Assembly: GCA_026001245.1 (NCBI GenBank)
Contig: BNZR01000009.1
Location: 1 to 30,423, forward strand
Direction of reading: 5' to 3'
DNA from: Clostridia bacterium
GTDB lineage: Bacteria > Bacillota_A > Clostridia > Oscillospirales > UBA929
Length of the DNA stretch: 30,423 nucleotides
Part shown: piece after piece, positions 14,782 through 22,851 of the stretch
Layout of the letters: the number at the start of each line of letters is the position of its first letter
How positions within the stretch are numbered: the stretch's first letter is position 1
The notes under the pieces: generated by a model
Database searches by the model: none
What the model saw: the letters and a program-made list of their open reading frames with translations, nothing else
What the model was told of the DNA's origin: nothing
Program-made: the position numbers and the translations under genes

Positions 14782-15886
14782 TCCCCGTTGCAGAAGCTGT
14801 CAAATAAGCCGAAATAAACCCGCCAATCTCCCCGTCCATCACGGCGTTGATGTTGCCCATTTCAAAGCCCGTGCGGTGATCCTTGGCCATTGTGTAGGGC
14901 ATGAACACATATGAGCGTATCTGACTGCCCCACTCTATGGCCTTTTGCTCGCCCTTGATGTCGTCAATGCGATCCAAGTGTTGCGCCTGCTGGATTTCCA
15001 CCAGCTTCGAGCGAAGCATTTTCATGGCCATGGCGCGGTTTTGGGTCTGACTGCGCTCGTTTTGGCAGGCCACCACAACACCGGACGGCAGGTGGGTTAT
15101 GCGTATTGCACTCTCGGTTTTGTTGACGTGCTGGCCGCCCGCGCCGCCGGAACGATAGGTGTCCACCTTCAAATCCTCGTCGCGGATTTCAATCTGCACA
15201 TCGTCAGGCAGTTCAGGCATTATCTCTACCGCCGCGAAGGAGGTGTGCCGCCGCCCGGACGCGTCAAACGGCGAGATACGAACCAGCCTGTGTACGCCCA
15301 TCTCGCCCTTTAGATAGCCGAAAACGTTGACCCCCTCGATTAGAATCACGGCGTGCTTCAAGCCCGCCTCGTCCCCGTCAAGATAGTCTAGGATTTTATA
15401 GGTGAAGCCCTGCCGCTCCGCCCAGCGGGTGTACATGCGGTACAGCATTTCGCCCCAGTCCTGCGCCTCGGTGCCGCCCGCGCCCGCGTGGAACGAAACT
15501 ATGGCGTTGCACGCGTCATACTCGCCCGACAGCAACGTTGCCAAACGCGCCGAGGCCATCTCCGTCTCCCACTTTTCAACGCCGGCTTTAACGTCCGGCA
15601 ACAGGCTCTCGTCGTTTTCCTCCAAGGCCAGCTGGCACAGCGTCAGCAAATCCTCCCACTCGGCTTGCAACGCCGTCCAGCCCGCGTTCTTGTTTTGCAA
15701 AGCCTTTAGATTTTTAAGCACGGACTGCCCCGCCTCCATGTCCGTCCAAAAATCGGGGTCGGAGGATTGCGCCTCAAGCTCCGCGATCTTTTCGGCGTTT
15801 GCCGCAATATCCAGCGCGGCGTGCAGTTCGGACAGCGCGGGCTTGGCGTTTTGCAGTCGTTGCCTGTATTCCTCAAATTCAATCAT
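14762..15886 (-). CDS. prfB: peptide chain release factor 2 without programmed frameshift
   Basis: A 374-residue class I release factor reading UGA and UAA. The RF2-specific recognition motif SPF is present (ISPFDASGRRHTS), as is the peptidyl-hydrolysis GGQ (SGGAGGQHVNKTES) and WGSQIRSYVF. The reading frame is continuous from the ATG. At the place where most bacteria have an in-frame UGA after about codon 25, this gene reads through as ALDIAA. The C-terminal tail TASATGNWKVES is partly encoded by the heptad repeat. GGAGGT precedes the ATG, and a near-consensus promoter overlaps the end of the upstream acetyltransferase gene. Confidence 0.95.
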   Translation of the reverse strand: MIEFEEYRQRLQNAKPALSELHAALDIAANAEKIAELEAQSSDPDFWTDMEAGQSVLKNLKALQNKNAGWTALQAEWEDLLTLCQLALEENDESLLPDVKAGVEKWETEMASARLATLLSGEYDACNAIVSFHAGAGGTEAQDWGEMLYRMYTRWAERQGFTYKILDYLDGDEAGLKHAVILIEGVNVFGYLKGEMGVHRLVRISPFDASGRRHTSFAAVEIMPELPDDVQIEIRDEDLKVDTYRSGGAGGQHVNKTESAIRITHLPSGVVVACQNERSQTQNRAMAMKMLRSKLVEIQQAQHLDRIDDIKGEQKAIEWGSQIRSYVFMPYTMAKDHRTGFEMGNINAVMDGEIGGFISAYLTASATGNWKVES

Positions 15887-15906
15887 TGGATATTACCTCC
15901 AAGTTT

Positions 15907-15935
15907 ACTATACACTTAATCGGTGGGTTTGTCAA
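15907..15935 (-). promoter_or_regulatory. prfB: promoter for prfB operon
   Basis: Minus strand: -35 TTGACA (15930-15935), 17-bp spacer, -10 TATAGT (15907-15912), 20 bases before the prfB ATG. The -35 lies within the 3' end of the acetyltransferase gene. Confidence 0.85.
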
Positions 15936-16434
15936 GCTTTTGCGGCAGACGCAGTTCCAGCCACGCGATGTCGTGCCACTCGCCGTGCTTGAAGCCGGAC
16001 ATGCGAAACGTCCCCGAATCGCGAAAGCCGAAGGCGCGGTGAAAGCCCATGCTCTCGTCGTTTGGGACGGTTATACAGGCGTAGGCGTTGTAAATGCCGC
16101 GCTCGGTCAGGTCGGCCAGCAACCCGGTGTACAACGCCCGGCCTATCCCCCCGCGCCGGCAGTCCTGCCGTACGTACAGCGACAGCTCGGCGCACCACTG
16201 ATACGCGGCGCGGTCGCGGTAGCGTGAGGCGTAGGCGTATCCTACGATTTCGCCTTGCCGCTCCATCGTTAGGTAGGGATAGTCCGCCGACACGCGCTGT
16301 ATGCGCCCGCGGAATTCCTCGACCGATACAGGCTCGGTCTCGAAGGTTACTACGGTGTTTTCGATGTAATAGTTGTATATCGCGGCCAGCGCCGCCGCGT
16401 CTTCAAGCTTTGTCGGTCTTAGATTCATACTCAT
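15916..16434 (-). CDS. GNAT-family N-acetyltransferase (phosphinothricin acetyltransferase-like)
   Basis: A 172-residue acetyl-CoA-dependent acetyltransferase. It resembles the PAT/YncA branch: LRPTKLEDAAALAAIYNYYI at the start, then TFETEPVSVEEF, YAYASRYRDRAAYQWCAELS, the acetyl-CoA loop RRGGIGRALYTGLLADL, and FHRAFGFRDSGTF. The substrate is probably a small amine or amino acid. The ATG at 16434 is preferred to 16428 because GGAGGT is well placed. It overlaps the prenyltransferase stop by 4 bases and is the last gene of the EET-type operon; a link to that pathway is not evident. Confidence 0.87.
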   Translation of the reverse strand: MSMNLRPTKLEDAAALAAIYNYYIENTVVTFETEPVSVEEFRGRIQRVSADYPYLTMERQGEIVGYAYASRYRDRAAYQWCAELSLYVRQDCRRGGIGRALYTGLLADLTERGIYNAYACITVPNDESMGFHRAFGFRDSGTFRMSGFKHGEWHDIAWLELRLPQKLDKPTD

Positions 16435-17348
16435 AGCAACGTTACCTCCAATAAGTCTGTCACCCACGGCAACCATGTGTTCCACGGCGCGGATACGTTC
16501 CACAGAATGTCCAGCAATCCGAAGAACATGAACGTCAGTGACACTATCGCGTTCATGTTGTAGGCGATAAAGTTCACGCGGCGGTTGGTAAGCGTCATCA
16601 CGCGCTCTAAAAACAGCAGACCGCCCACACAGGCCACGCCAACAGCGAACCACCAGCCCCGCGTCAAGGCCAGCACGCACAGCAGTCCCACAGACGCGGC
16701 GTGCGAACACGCCGAGATCGCCAGTGCGTGGTTCTTTCCGAAACGCGCCGGGACGGAGTGCAGCTTATTCGCCCGGTCGAAGTCGATGTCCTGCGTGGCG
16801 TAGATGATGTCAAAGCCCGCGACCCAAAAGGTTACCGCCGCGCCCAGCACAAAGGGGGTAAGCGTCAGCCCGCCCGTCACCGCCGCCCACGCGCCCACGG
16901 GCGCTCCGCCGCAGGCCACGCCCAGCACGAAGTGGCACAGCCAGGTGAAACGCTTGGTGTACGAGTAGCCGATGAAAAACAGCAACGCCAAGGGCAGAAG
17001 CGCGAGACACAGCGTGTTCAACTGCCACGCGCAGAACGTCAGCGCGACCAGGCAGACCAGCGACACAATCCACGCGCCGCGCAGCGACACCGCGCCGGTC
17101 TGTAACGGACGCGTTACGGTGCGGGGGTTGCGGTTGTCAATGTGGCGGTCGATTATGCGATTGGACGCGCTTGTGCCATTTTGGGCGAACACTAAGGCCG
17201 CCACTATCAGCGCGAGCGTGTACCAAGACGGCAACACGCCGCCATTTGCCCACATCATGCCGATCAGGCCGAACGGAGCTAAAAACACCGTGTGGCTGAA
17301 CATTGTCAGGTTGCCGTAGCTGTATACCTTGGAAAAAAATTTAGTCAT
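16431..17348 (-). CDS. dmkA: UbiA-family prenyltransferase (DmkA-like)
   Basis: A 305-residue integral membrane prenyltransferase that joins a polyprenyl chain to an aromatic quinone precursor. Both Mg-diphosphate motifs are present: N63xxxD67xxxD71 in ASNRIIDRHIDNRNPRT and the second motif FDIIYATQDIDFDRANKLHS. Several hydrophobic helices follow. The context with polyprenyl synthase, Ndh2, EetA-, EetB- and ApbE-like genes matches DmkA of the Gram-positive EET locus, which makes demethylmenaquinone. An MqnP-type role in the futalosine pathway is the main alternative. The start at 17348 follows GAGGT and overlaps the ApbE stop (ATGA). Confidence 0.85.
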   Translation of the reverse strand: MTKFFSKVYSYGNLTMFSHTVFLAPFGLIGMMWANGGVLPSWYTLALIVAALVFAQNGTSASNRIIDRHIDNRNPRTVTRPLQTGAVSLRGAWIVSLVCLVALTFCAWQLNTLCLALLPLALLFFIGYSYTKRFTWLCHFVLGVACGGAPVGAWAAVTGGLTLTPFVLGAAVTFWVAGFDIIYATQDIDFDRANKLHSVPARFGKNHALAISACSHAASVGLLCVLALTRGWWFAVGVACVGGLLFLERVMTLTNRRVNFIAYNMNAIVSLTFMFFGLLDILWNVSAPWNTWLPWVTDLLEVTLL

Positions 17349-18346
17349 TTTACCTCGCCTTTCCAATTTTCTGTGGTTTCGATGCTTCCGTCCGCGTAGT
17401 ACCATAGTAGCGCGGCGTTCCATCGTTTTGCCAGATGCTCGCCCTCGGCGCGGTCGGCTATGAATATCGCGGTGGAGAGCATTTCGGCGGCGGCCGAGCT
17501 GTCGCACACCACGGACACATGCGTGTAGCGCGTGGGGGGCATAAGCGTTGCGGGGTCGATGATATGTCCGTACGATACGCCGTCAACTATAAAATACCGC
17601 TGATAGCTGCCGCTGGACACCACCGCGCCGTCATTCATCGGGACGGTATCCAACAGTTGGCCGCCCGTGGGGTTTTGGATCCCGATAAGCCACGAGTCAC
17701 GTCCGTTCATGGGCTTGCCGTGGGTGACCACGTTGCCGCCCATGTTAAGCAGAACAGACTCCGCGCCCGCGTCCACGGCGGCATTTATGGCAAGCTGTGC
17801 CGCGTAGCCCTTGGCGATAGCCCCCACGTCCAGCGACATGCCGCGCTTTTTCAAAAACACCGTGTCGCCGTCGATTACCACATCGTTTATGTCGCAGAGC
17901 GTATAGGCCGCGTGAAGCTCCGCCATGTCGGGCAGGGTTTGCTTGGCCGTGCGGTGGTCGTGCCATATCGACAGTACCGGGCCCAGGGCTACGTTTATCA
18001 AGCCATCGGTGTAATCGTAGGCCGCTACCGCGTAGGTTATCATGTCGCGCAGTAGGGGGTCAACCGTTACGGGGGACAGTCCTGCGTTGTCGTTGATGGT
18101 TTTCAGGTTGTTTATCCCGTCGTAATCGTGGTAAATATCATAGAGCTTATCGCATTGGACTATTACGTCACGCGCCGCGTCGCGGGCTTTTTGAAAGTCG
18201 GCGTTTGAGGTCGCCCAGACTGTTATTGAGCTGTCCACGTCGAAGTAATCGGGGAACGTGGCTTCAAATTTCTCGTATTTAGGGGCGCAGGCTGTCAGAT
18301 AACAGATAACAACTAACAGATAACAGATAATCGCCGGTTTTTTCAT
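17345..18346 (-). CDS. apbE: FAD:protein FMN transferase, lipoprotein (ApbE/FmnB-like)
   Basis: A 333-residue extracytoplasmic flavin transferase that attaches FMN from FAD to Thr/Ser of target proteins. It is a lipoprotein with lipobox LTAC (Cys 20). Family marks are YDYTDGLINVALGPVLSIW, the FAD-binding GAIAKGYAA, LLNMGGNVVTHGKP, and the metal-binding region SSGSYQRYF..DGVSYGHIIDPATLMPP. It corresponds to FmnB of the Listeria EET locus. The signal peptide core is again encoded by 7-nt repeats. The start overlaps the EetB-like stop by 1 base (TAATG) with AAGGAG inside the upstream gene. Confidence 0.93.
   Translation of the reverse strand: MKKPAIICYLLVVICYLTACAPKYEKFEATFPDYFDVDSSITVWATSNADFQKARDAARDVIVQCDKLYDIYHDYDGINNLKTINDNAGLSPVTVDPLLRDMITYAVAAYDYTDGLINVALGPVLSIWHDHRTAKQTLPDMAELHAAYTLCDINDVVIDGDTVFLKKRGMSLDVGAIAKGYAAQLAINAAVDAGAESVLLNMGGNVVTHGKPMNGRDSWLIGIQNPTGGQLLDTVPMNDGAVVSSGSYQRYFIVDGVSYGHIIDPATLMPPTRYTHVSVVCDSSAAAEMLSTAIFIADRAEGEHLAKRWNAALLWYYADGSIETTENWKGEVK
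18297..18330 (-). repeat. 7-nt tandem repeat array in ApbE signal peptide
   Basis: Plus-strand units AGATAAC, AGATAAC, AACTAAC (degenerate), AGATAAC, AGATAA. The array encodes most of the hydrophobic core (IICYLLVVICYL). It is the same unit as in the SBP lipoprotein gene 4.3 kb away. Confidence 0.9.
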
Positions 18347-18855
18347 TATTTTTTCTCCTTGAAGATACGGTGGAATACGGGCAGTAGCGCGTTTAGGGTT
18401 ATGCCCGTCACTGTGCCGAAGATTATGCCGGATATTACTAGCACGGGGAAGTAGTATAGGGTTAGGGTGGTTCCCATTAGTAAGGACGCGGCGGTTAGCT
18501 GGCCTAGGTTGTGCGCTATCGCGCCGCATATGCTTAGCGCTACGTATGACATTTTGTCTTTGAATGTCCATGCTAGGATTGCCAGTACGGCGACGCTTAG
18601 CAGGCCGCCGGATAGGCTCATCAGCCCCGCTATGGGGGCGCGGATTAGGGTTACGAAGCCGGATTTTAGTATGCCTAACGCGAAGCCCTCTCTCGGGCCG
18701 AAGAAGAATACGCAGTACATCACGACTATATTGGACAGCCCCGGCTTTACGCCCGGCGGCAGGAACGGCAGGGGCGGCAACATGCTTTCGATGTACGACA
18801 GCACGGTTACTACCGCCAACAGCATGGCCAAATATGTTAGTTTTTTTACGCTCAT
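18346..18855 (-). CDS. eetB: Gx transporter family membrane protein (EetB-like)
   Basis: A 169-residue membrane protein with about five or six hydrophobic segments. It carries the Gx/HepI family phrase PPGVKPGLSNIVVMY, then FGPREGFALGILKSGFVTLI and MSLSGGLLSVAVLAIL. Older annotations call relatives heptaprenyl diphosphate synthase component I. In Gram-positive EET loci the same family is EetB, thought to pass electrons from demethylmenaquinone toward extracytoplasmic flavins together with EetA. The ATG follows GGGGGAT. It lies 9 bases after the NusG-domain gene. Confidence 0.85.
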   Translation of the reverse strand: MSVKKLTYLAMLLAVVTVLSYIESMLPPLPFLPPGVKPGLSNIVVMYCVFFFGPREGFALGILKSGFVTLIRAPIAGLMSLSGGLLSVAVLAILAWTFKDKMSYVALSICGAIAHNLGQLTAASLLMGTTLTLYYFPVLVISGIIFGTVTGITLNALLPVFHRIFKEKK

Positions 18856-18864
18856 ACTATCCCC

Positions 18865-19239
18865 CTAGACCACCGCGTCCACGCCGTCCGCGCCGCGTAT
18901 TTTTATGGACACGCGGTTGGGCAGACAGGCCGCCGCTTGCCCCGGCGTTCCCAAAAAGCCGCTGTGGATACACACCTTGTCGGGGCAGTCGGAGTAGACA
19001 AACGCTATCTTGCCGTTTTGTATCTCAAAGCCCACGTTGGGTAGTTCGTCCAGTGAAAAGCTTTTGTTTTCATTCAGCTTTACAGTTGTGACAAGCTCGG
19101 CTTTGACAAATATGTCGCACACGGGGTCGCTCGCCTTAGAAAGATTTGTGTAGACGAAGAAAACCGCGAACGCGGATAGCAGGAGCGACAGGATAAGTAT
19201 CCCATCGCTCCTGTTAAAGGCTTTACGGTTACTCTGCAA
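18865..19239 (-). CDS. eetA: NusG domain II membrane-anchored protein (EetA-like)
   Basis: A 124-residue protein with one N-terminal membrane anchor (about residues 13-31) and an outside domain of the NusG domain II type, as in EetA of EET loci. The domain has a conserved-looking cysteine set, C85 and C90 (DCPDKVCIHSGFLGTPG) and C105 (AACLPNRVSI), typical of this small family. The start appears to be TTG 19239, overlapping the lipoprotein gene by 11 bases; no in-frame ATG lies between it and the anchor. It is followed closely by the EetB-like gene, the usual pairing. Confidence 0.82.
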   Translation of the reverse strand: MQSNRKAFNRSDGILILSLLLSAFAVFFVYTNLSKASDPVCDIFVKAELVTTVKLNENKSFSLDELPNVGFEIQNGKIAFVYSDCPDKVCIHSGFLGTPGQAAACLPNRVSIKIRGADGVDAVV

Positions 19240-19867
19240 CTTTCACGTTGTCGGAGTCGATTTTGGTTGTGCCTTCCGTGCCGACGGTGGTGGCGGGATC
19301 GGTGGTGTCGTCCGTGCCGGCGTTAAAACGCGCGGAATCCTTGTACTCCTGCTTGGTGAAGGTGATTGTACCCTCTACCGTGGTGTTGTACAAGGTGAAG
19401 TTGTTCGCGTCAACGGTGATGTCGCCCTTCACGGTGCCGTTCCAGATATAGAAGTTCGGGGTTTTAACCTCGATGCCGCCGCTGGCGGTAAGGGTGTAGT
19501 TGGCGGTGACCTTACGATCCGCGTCCTGCGCGTACAGAGCCAGCTTGCGATACTCGCGGGTCTCGTTGTGCGCATCGTAGAAGGTGCCTTCGACAACGAT
19601 TTTGTCGGTTACGGTCACGTCGCCCAGCAGGGAAAGAATCCACTCGCCGTCTTTGCCTAGGCTTTTGACGACGACTGCGGGATCGGTGGTTTCCTTGGTC
19701 GGGGAGGCGTTGGTGTTCGCGTCAGGGGTTTTCTCGTCAGTCGGCGAGGGGGTTGCGGCCGTGGTCGGCGAGGGGGAGGGCGTGCCTTTGTCGCTGTTTG
19801 TGCAAGCCGACAGGGCGACCATCGCGATCATCGCGATGGCAAGGACTAGTGCCAGTTTCTTTTTCAT
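19229..19867 (-). CDS. secreted lipoprotein with Thr/Pro linker and beta-rich domain
   Basis: A 212-residue lipoprotein (lipobox LSAC, Cys 22) that I do not recognise. After the Cys comes a low-complexity Thr/Ser/Pro/Asp linker (about residues 25-65), which would span the cell wall. A beta-rich segment follows (GDVTVTDKIVVEGTF, NFYIWNGTVKGDITVDANNF, NTTVEGTITF) whose alternating short strands recall a small beta-helix or bactofilin-like stack. The tail is again Thr/Asp-rich. It sits where EET loci usually carry PplA, but it shows no DxxSGAT-type flavinylation motif and no FMN-binding domain. AAGGAG precedes the ATG. Confidence 0.8.
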   Translation of the reverse strand: MKKKLALVLAIAMIAMVALSACTNSDKGTPSPSPTTAATPSPTDEKTPDANTNASPTKETTDPAVVVKSLGKDGEWILSLLGDVTVTDKIVVEGTFYDAHNETREYRKLALYAQDADRKVTANYTLTASGGIEVKTPNFYIWNGTVKGDITVDANNFTLYNTTVEGTITFTKQEYKDSARFNAGTDDTTDPATTVGTEGTTKIDSDNVKVAE

Positions 19868-19882
19868 GTGGGTTTGCTCCTT

Positions 19883-20827
19883 TCATCTTTTCCGGGTTTT
19901 CTCTAATATTTCTTCAAGTGCCGCGCACTTGTGGGGAACAATATCAATCAGCGACTGCCGCGCCTTGCGGGCGTATCGGTCGGATAGCTCTCTGGCCGCT
20001 TTTGTGCCGCCGGCACCCCGTACCATCGCGGAAAGCTCGCCGCCCAGTTTGTCGCTGTCCATCGCGGCGGCGGCCGCCGCCCGAAGCTCCGGATTTTTGG
20101 CCATCGCAAGAATCAGCGGCAGGGTAATAACCCCCTCGGTGATGTCCTTGGCCACGGGCTTGCCGGAGGCCGCAACGTCGGACTCGTAGTCCTTGCAGTC
20201 GTCGGCTATTTGAAACACCAGCCCCAAATACCGCCCGAACCGCGCAAGCTTGCGAACCTCGCGCTCGGTCGCCCCGCCCGCCACGGCACCGGCGTAGGCC
20301 GACACATGGAACAGTGCGGCGGTCTTGCCGGAGATAACGCGCAGGTAGCCGATAACGCCCAAGTCAAGGTCGCGGTTGCGGCGGTGCTGTTCCAGCTCGC
20401 CAAGACACACCGCGCTGACCGCCCCGGTAAACGTGGGGACAAGCCGCGACACGTCGCCGGCAGAGTTCGCGTCCTTGGACAGCAGAGTCATTGCCGCGCA
20501 CAGCAACCAGTCGCCGCAGATAACGGCCTGTCTCGCGCCGAAAGCGCGGTGCAGAGCGGGTTTGCCGCGCCGAAGAGCCGCGTCGTCGATAACGTCGTCG
20601 TGAACCAGCGTCGCCAAATGGAACAGCTCGGCGGCGGCGGCGGCACGCACGGCCACATCGGGGATTGCGCCCGCGTTATCGCAGGAGCATATAAGCAGCA
20701 ATCGCGCCCGAACGGCCTTGCCCGTGGTTTGCGAAAGACTTGTGGTCATGTCACGGACGGCCAGCGGGGCGGCTTGCAGGGTTTGAGTTATCAGCGCGGA
20801 GACGTGACAAAGTGCCTCCTCAATCAT
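19883..20827 (-). CDS. dmkB: polyprenyl diphosphate synthase (DmkB-like)
   Basis: A 314-residue all-helical trans-prenyltransferase that builds the long isoprenoid tail for a quinone. The first aspartate-rich motif is D77-D78-x-x-D81 in LVHDDVIDDAALRRGKPA; the second is D209-D210-x-x-D213 in FQIADDCKDYESD. GKTAALF and the Lys-containing GKPVAKDITEG loop also fit the family. It overlaps the ndh2 stop by 8 bases and lies in an operon with a UbiA prenyltransferase, so quinone rather than sterol or carotenoid synthesis is likely; DmkB of EET loci is the counterpart. Confidence 0.92.
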   Translation of the reverse strand: MIEEALCHVSALITQTLQAAPLAVRDMTTSLSQTTGKAVRARLLLICSCDNAGAIPDVAVRAAAAAELFHLATLVHDDVIDDAALRRGKPALHRAFGARQAVICGDWLLCAAMTLLSKDANSAGDVSRLVPTFTGAVSAVCLGELEQHRRNRDLDLGVIGYLRVISGKTAALFHVSAYAGAVAGGATEREVRKLARFGRYLGLVFQIADDCKDYESDVAASGKPVAKDITEGVITLPLILAMAKNPELRAAAAAAMDSDKLGGELSAMVRGAGGTKAARELSDRYARKARQSLIDIVPHKCAALEEILEKTRKR

Positions 20828-22784
20828 GGTACAGGTACCACTTCCGGGCGAATTTCACCTTGCCCCAGTGTTTTTTAAGCCACGGCTGGACATAGTAGTC
20901 CAAGCTGAACACGCGGCCCGCGCCGAACAGTAACGCCACAGAGGCGAACAGCATCCACCAAGTCGCCATGTACAGCCCCGTGCTGGTTAAAAACAGGAAC
21001 TGCAATACGATGGATACCACGGCGGCAGGTGTTGTGAACAGACCGCCCATCAACGCCAGACCGATTAAAATCTCGGCCAGCACGATAGAGATCTGGAAGA
21101 TCATCTGCATAGTGTCGCTGGGGAGAACCAGCGTGTCCATGAACCAGTCCATGACGTAGATTTGCAGCTTGGCCGCGTAGTCGCTGGCGTGGACGTAGAT
21201 TATTTTAAAAATCCACAGGAACTCTTGGTTTAGGATAACGTCGCCCGCGCTGGCCGCCGCATCAGTCACCGCGCCGCTGGCGGAGCTTACGGCCTCGGTG
21301 GCGCCGCTGGCGGCGGAGGCCGCGTCAGACCCGGGGTTGATTATCCCCTCGTAAAACGCGTTCGCGCCGCTGTAAAAGCCGCCAAGACTGGGCTTTTCAA
21401 ACCAGCCCTCGACGATTTTCATGATTCCCTCGTACACCCAATACGCGCCGATATACACGCGAAGCGGCACCAAGAAGAAGCTAGGGGAGCGATTTGAGAG
21501 ATGCCCGCCCACAAACGAGCGGCAGTCGCGCACGGTGAAGAACTCGTGCCGAATATACGAGAATATCTTGTTCCAGCCTAGTACCTTTATAAAGTAGAGT
21601 ATATTGACAAAATGTTTGCAGAACATCGCCAAAAACGACGGCAATCCGAAGAATTTACCCGGCAGGCCGATATGCGCCACGCCGTATCGCCCGCCCACGC
21701 AGACCATAACCCCGTGGAATTTGGGGCGGTAGCTCTCTTTCTCGCCCTTGCCCGTAAGGTCGCACAGCAGATTGTGCGCGATGGTGTCGGCGCAGGCCTC
21801 CGCGTTTTCCACCATCTGCGGCACGGAGTTTTTCTCGCCCTGCGGGATAAAATATATGTTGTCGCCGCCGATATAAACGCTTTTGTCGTTTATCGAGCGC
21901 AGATACTCGTCGGTTTGCACGCGCCCGCGCGGGGCGGTCCCCAGCTTTTCGTTAGAGGCCTTGGCAAGCTCCGAGCTTTCGACCCCCGCCGTCCAAATCA
22001 CGGTATTCGCGGACAGGCGCGTTACCTGCTCGTTTTGCTTGTACTCGATAAAGTCCGCGCCCACGCGCACCGTGCCGGTTTTTAGCATGACGTTTACGCG
22101 CATTTTTTCAAGCCGCCGCTGTACCTTGCCGGACAGCTTTTCGGGAAGAACCATGCACACGCGATCCAGCATGTCCATGTCGATTAAGGTCACCAAATCG
22201 CGGTCGATTTCAAAGCGGCGGCACAGCGAGGGGATAAGCTCGGCCAGTTCGCCCGCCATCTCGACCCCGGTGAAGCCGCAACCCACGACCACAAAGGTTA
22301 GCAGGGCTTTTTTCTTGGCTGGGTCCGGCTCGCGCTCGGCAAGTCGGAACATGTTGACGATATGTTCGCGAAGCTTCACCGCGTCGTCATACGACCACAG
22401 CGTGTGGGTATGCTCCTGCGCGCCCTCAACGCCGAAGAAAATCGGCTGGGAGCCGCTGGCCAAGACCAAGTAATCGTATGAGTAGGCGTTTTGTTCGCAG
22501 ATTACGGACTTTTTATCGTAGTCCACAGACTTCACGGTGTCGGTTACCACATCAACCGCCCTGCCCGCGAACACGCGGCGCAGACTGATACGTATGCTGT
22601 CCTCCTCGACGCGCTGACCCGCCACCTCGTGCAGTTCGGTAAGCATGGTATGGAACGGGTTGCGGTCAATGATCGTAACGTCCACCTGCTCGGACAGCTT
22701 TTGCTTTTTGATGTTCTTCGCCAGCTTCTTGGCCGCGAGGATTCCCGCGTATCCGGCACCGACAACGACTATTCTGCGTTTCAT
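20820..22784 (-). CDS. ndh2: type II NADH dehydrogenase with C-terminal DoxX-like membrane domain (EET Ndh2-like)
   Basis: A 654-residue NADH:quinone oxidoreductase. The FAD motif is RIVVVGAGYAG (residues 4-14), the NAD motif VVVGCGFTGVEMAGE (about 165-179), and a second FAD site is VYIGGDN (about 303). From about residue 436 a membrane part begins, with PLRVYIGAYWVYEGIMK and later helices (IVLAEILIGLALMGGLFTTPAAV, LTSTGLYMATWWML) like DoxX. Ordinary Ndh-2 proteins are near 400 residues; the membrane extension is the mark of the EET enzyme. An Ala/Ser-rich linker (about 486-514) lies between the first and later helices, probably outside the cell, and contains SGAT (493-496). The ATG at 22784 follows AAGGGGTG. 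Confidence 0.92.
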   Translation of the reverse strand: MKRRIVVVGAGYAGILAAKKLAKNIKKQKLSEQVDVTIIDRNPFHTMLTELHEVAGQRVEEDSIRISLRRVFAGRAVDVVTDTVKSVDYDKKSVICEQNAYSYDYLVLASGSQPIFFGVEGAQEHTHTLWSYDDAVKLREHIVNMFRLAEREPDPAKKKALLTFVVVGCGFTGVEMAGELAELIPSLCRRFEIDRDLVTLIDMDMLDRVCMVLPEKLSGKVQRRLEKMRVNVMLKTGTVRVGADFIEYKQNEQVTRLSANTVIWTAGVESSELAKASNEKLGTAPRGRVQTDEYLRSINDKSVYIGGDNIYFIPQGEKNSVPQMVENAEACADTIAHNLLCDLTGKGEKESYRPKFHGVMVCVGGRYGVAHIGLPGKFFGLPSFLAMFCKHFVNILYFIKVLGWNKIFSYIRHEFFTVRDCRSFVGGHLSNRSPSFFLVPLRVYIGAYWVYEGIMKIVEGWFEKPSLGGFYSGANAFYEGIINPGSDAASAASGATEAVSSASGAVTDAAASAGDVILNQEFLWIFKIIYVHASDYAAKLQIYVMDWFMDTLVLPSDTMQMIFQISIVLAEILIGLALMGGLFTTPAAVVSIVLQFLFLTSTGLYMATWWMLFASVALLFGAGRVFSLDYYVQPWLKKHWGKVKFARKWYLYHD

Positions 22785-22819
22785 CCACTGCACCCCTTTT
22801 TCCCATCTCATTCGCAACT

Positions 22820-22848
22820 ACTATACCACAAAAAAATGCGCGTGTCAA
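22820..22848 (-). promoter_or_regulatory. ndh2: promoter for the ndh2 / EET-type operon
   Basis: Minus strand: consensus -35 TTGACA (22843-22848), 17-bp spacer, -10 TATAGT (22820-22825), 35 bases before the ATG. Its -35 lies 3 bp from that of the divergent ech promoter. Confidence 0.88.
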
Positions 22849-22851
22849 CCC

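Noticed and set aside
14762..15886. Release factor 1
   Set aside because: The recognition loop reads SPF, the RF2 motif, rather than PxT of RF1.
13991..18330. The AGATAAC arrays as a CRISPR
   Set aside because: Unit is 7 nt with no spacers; these are simple tandem repeats.
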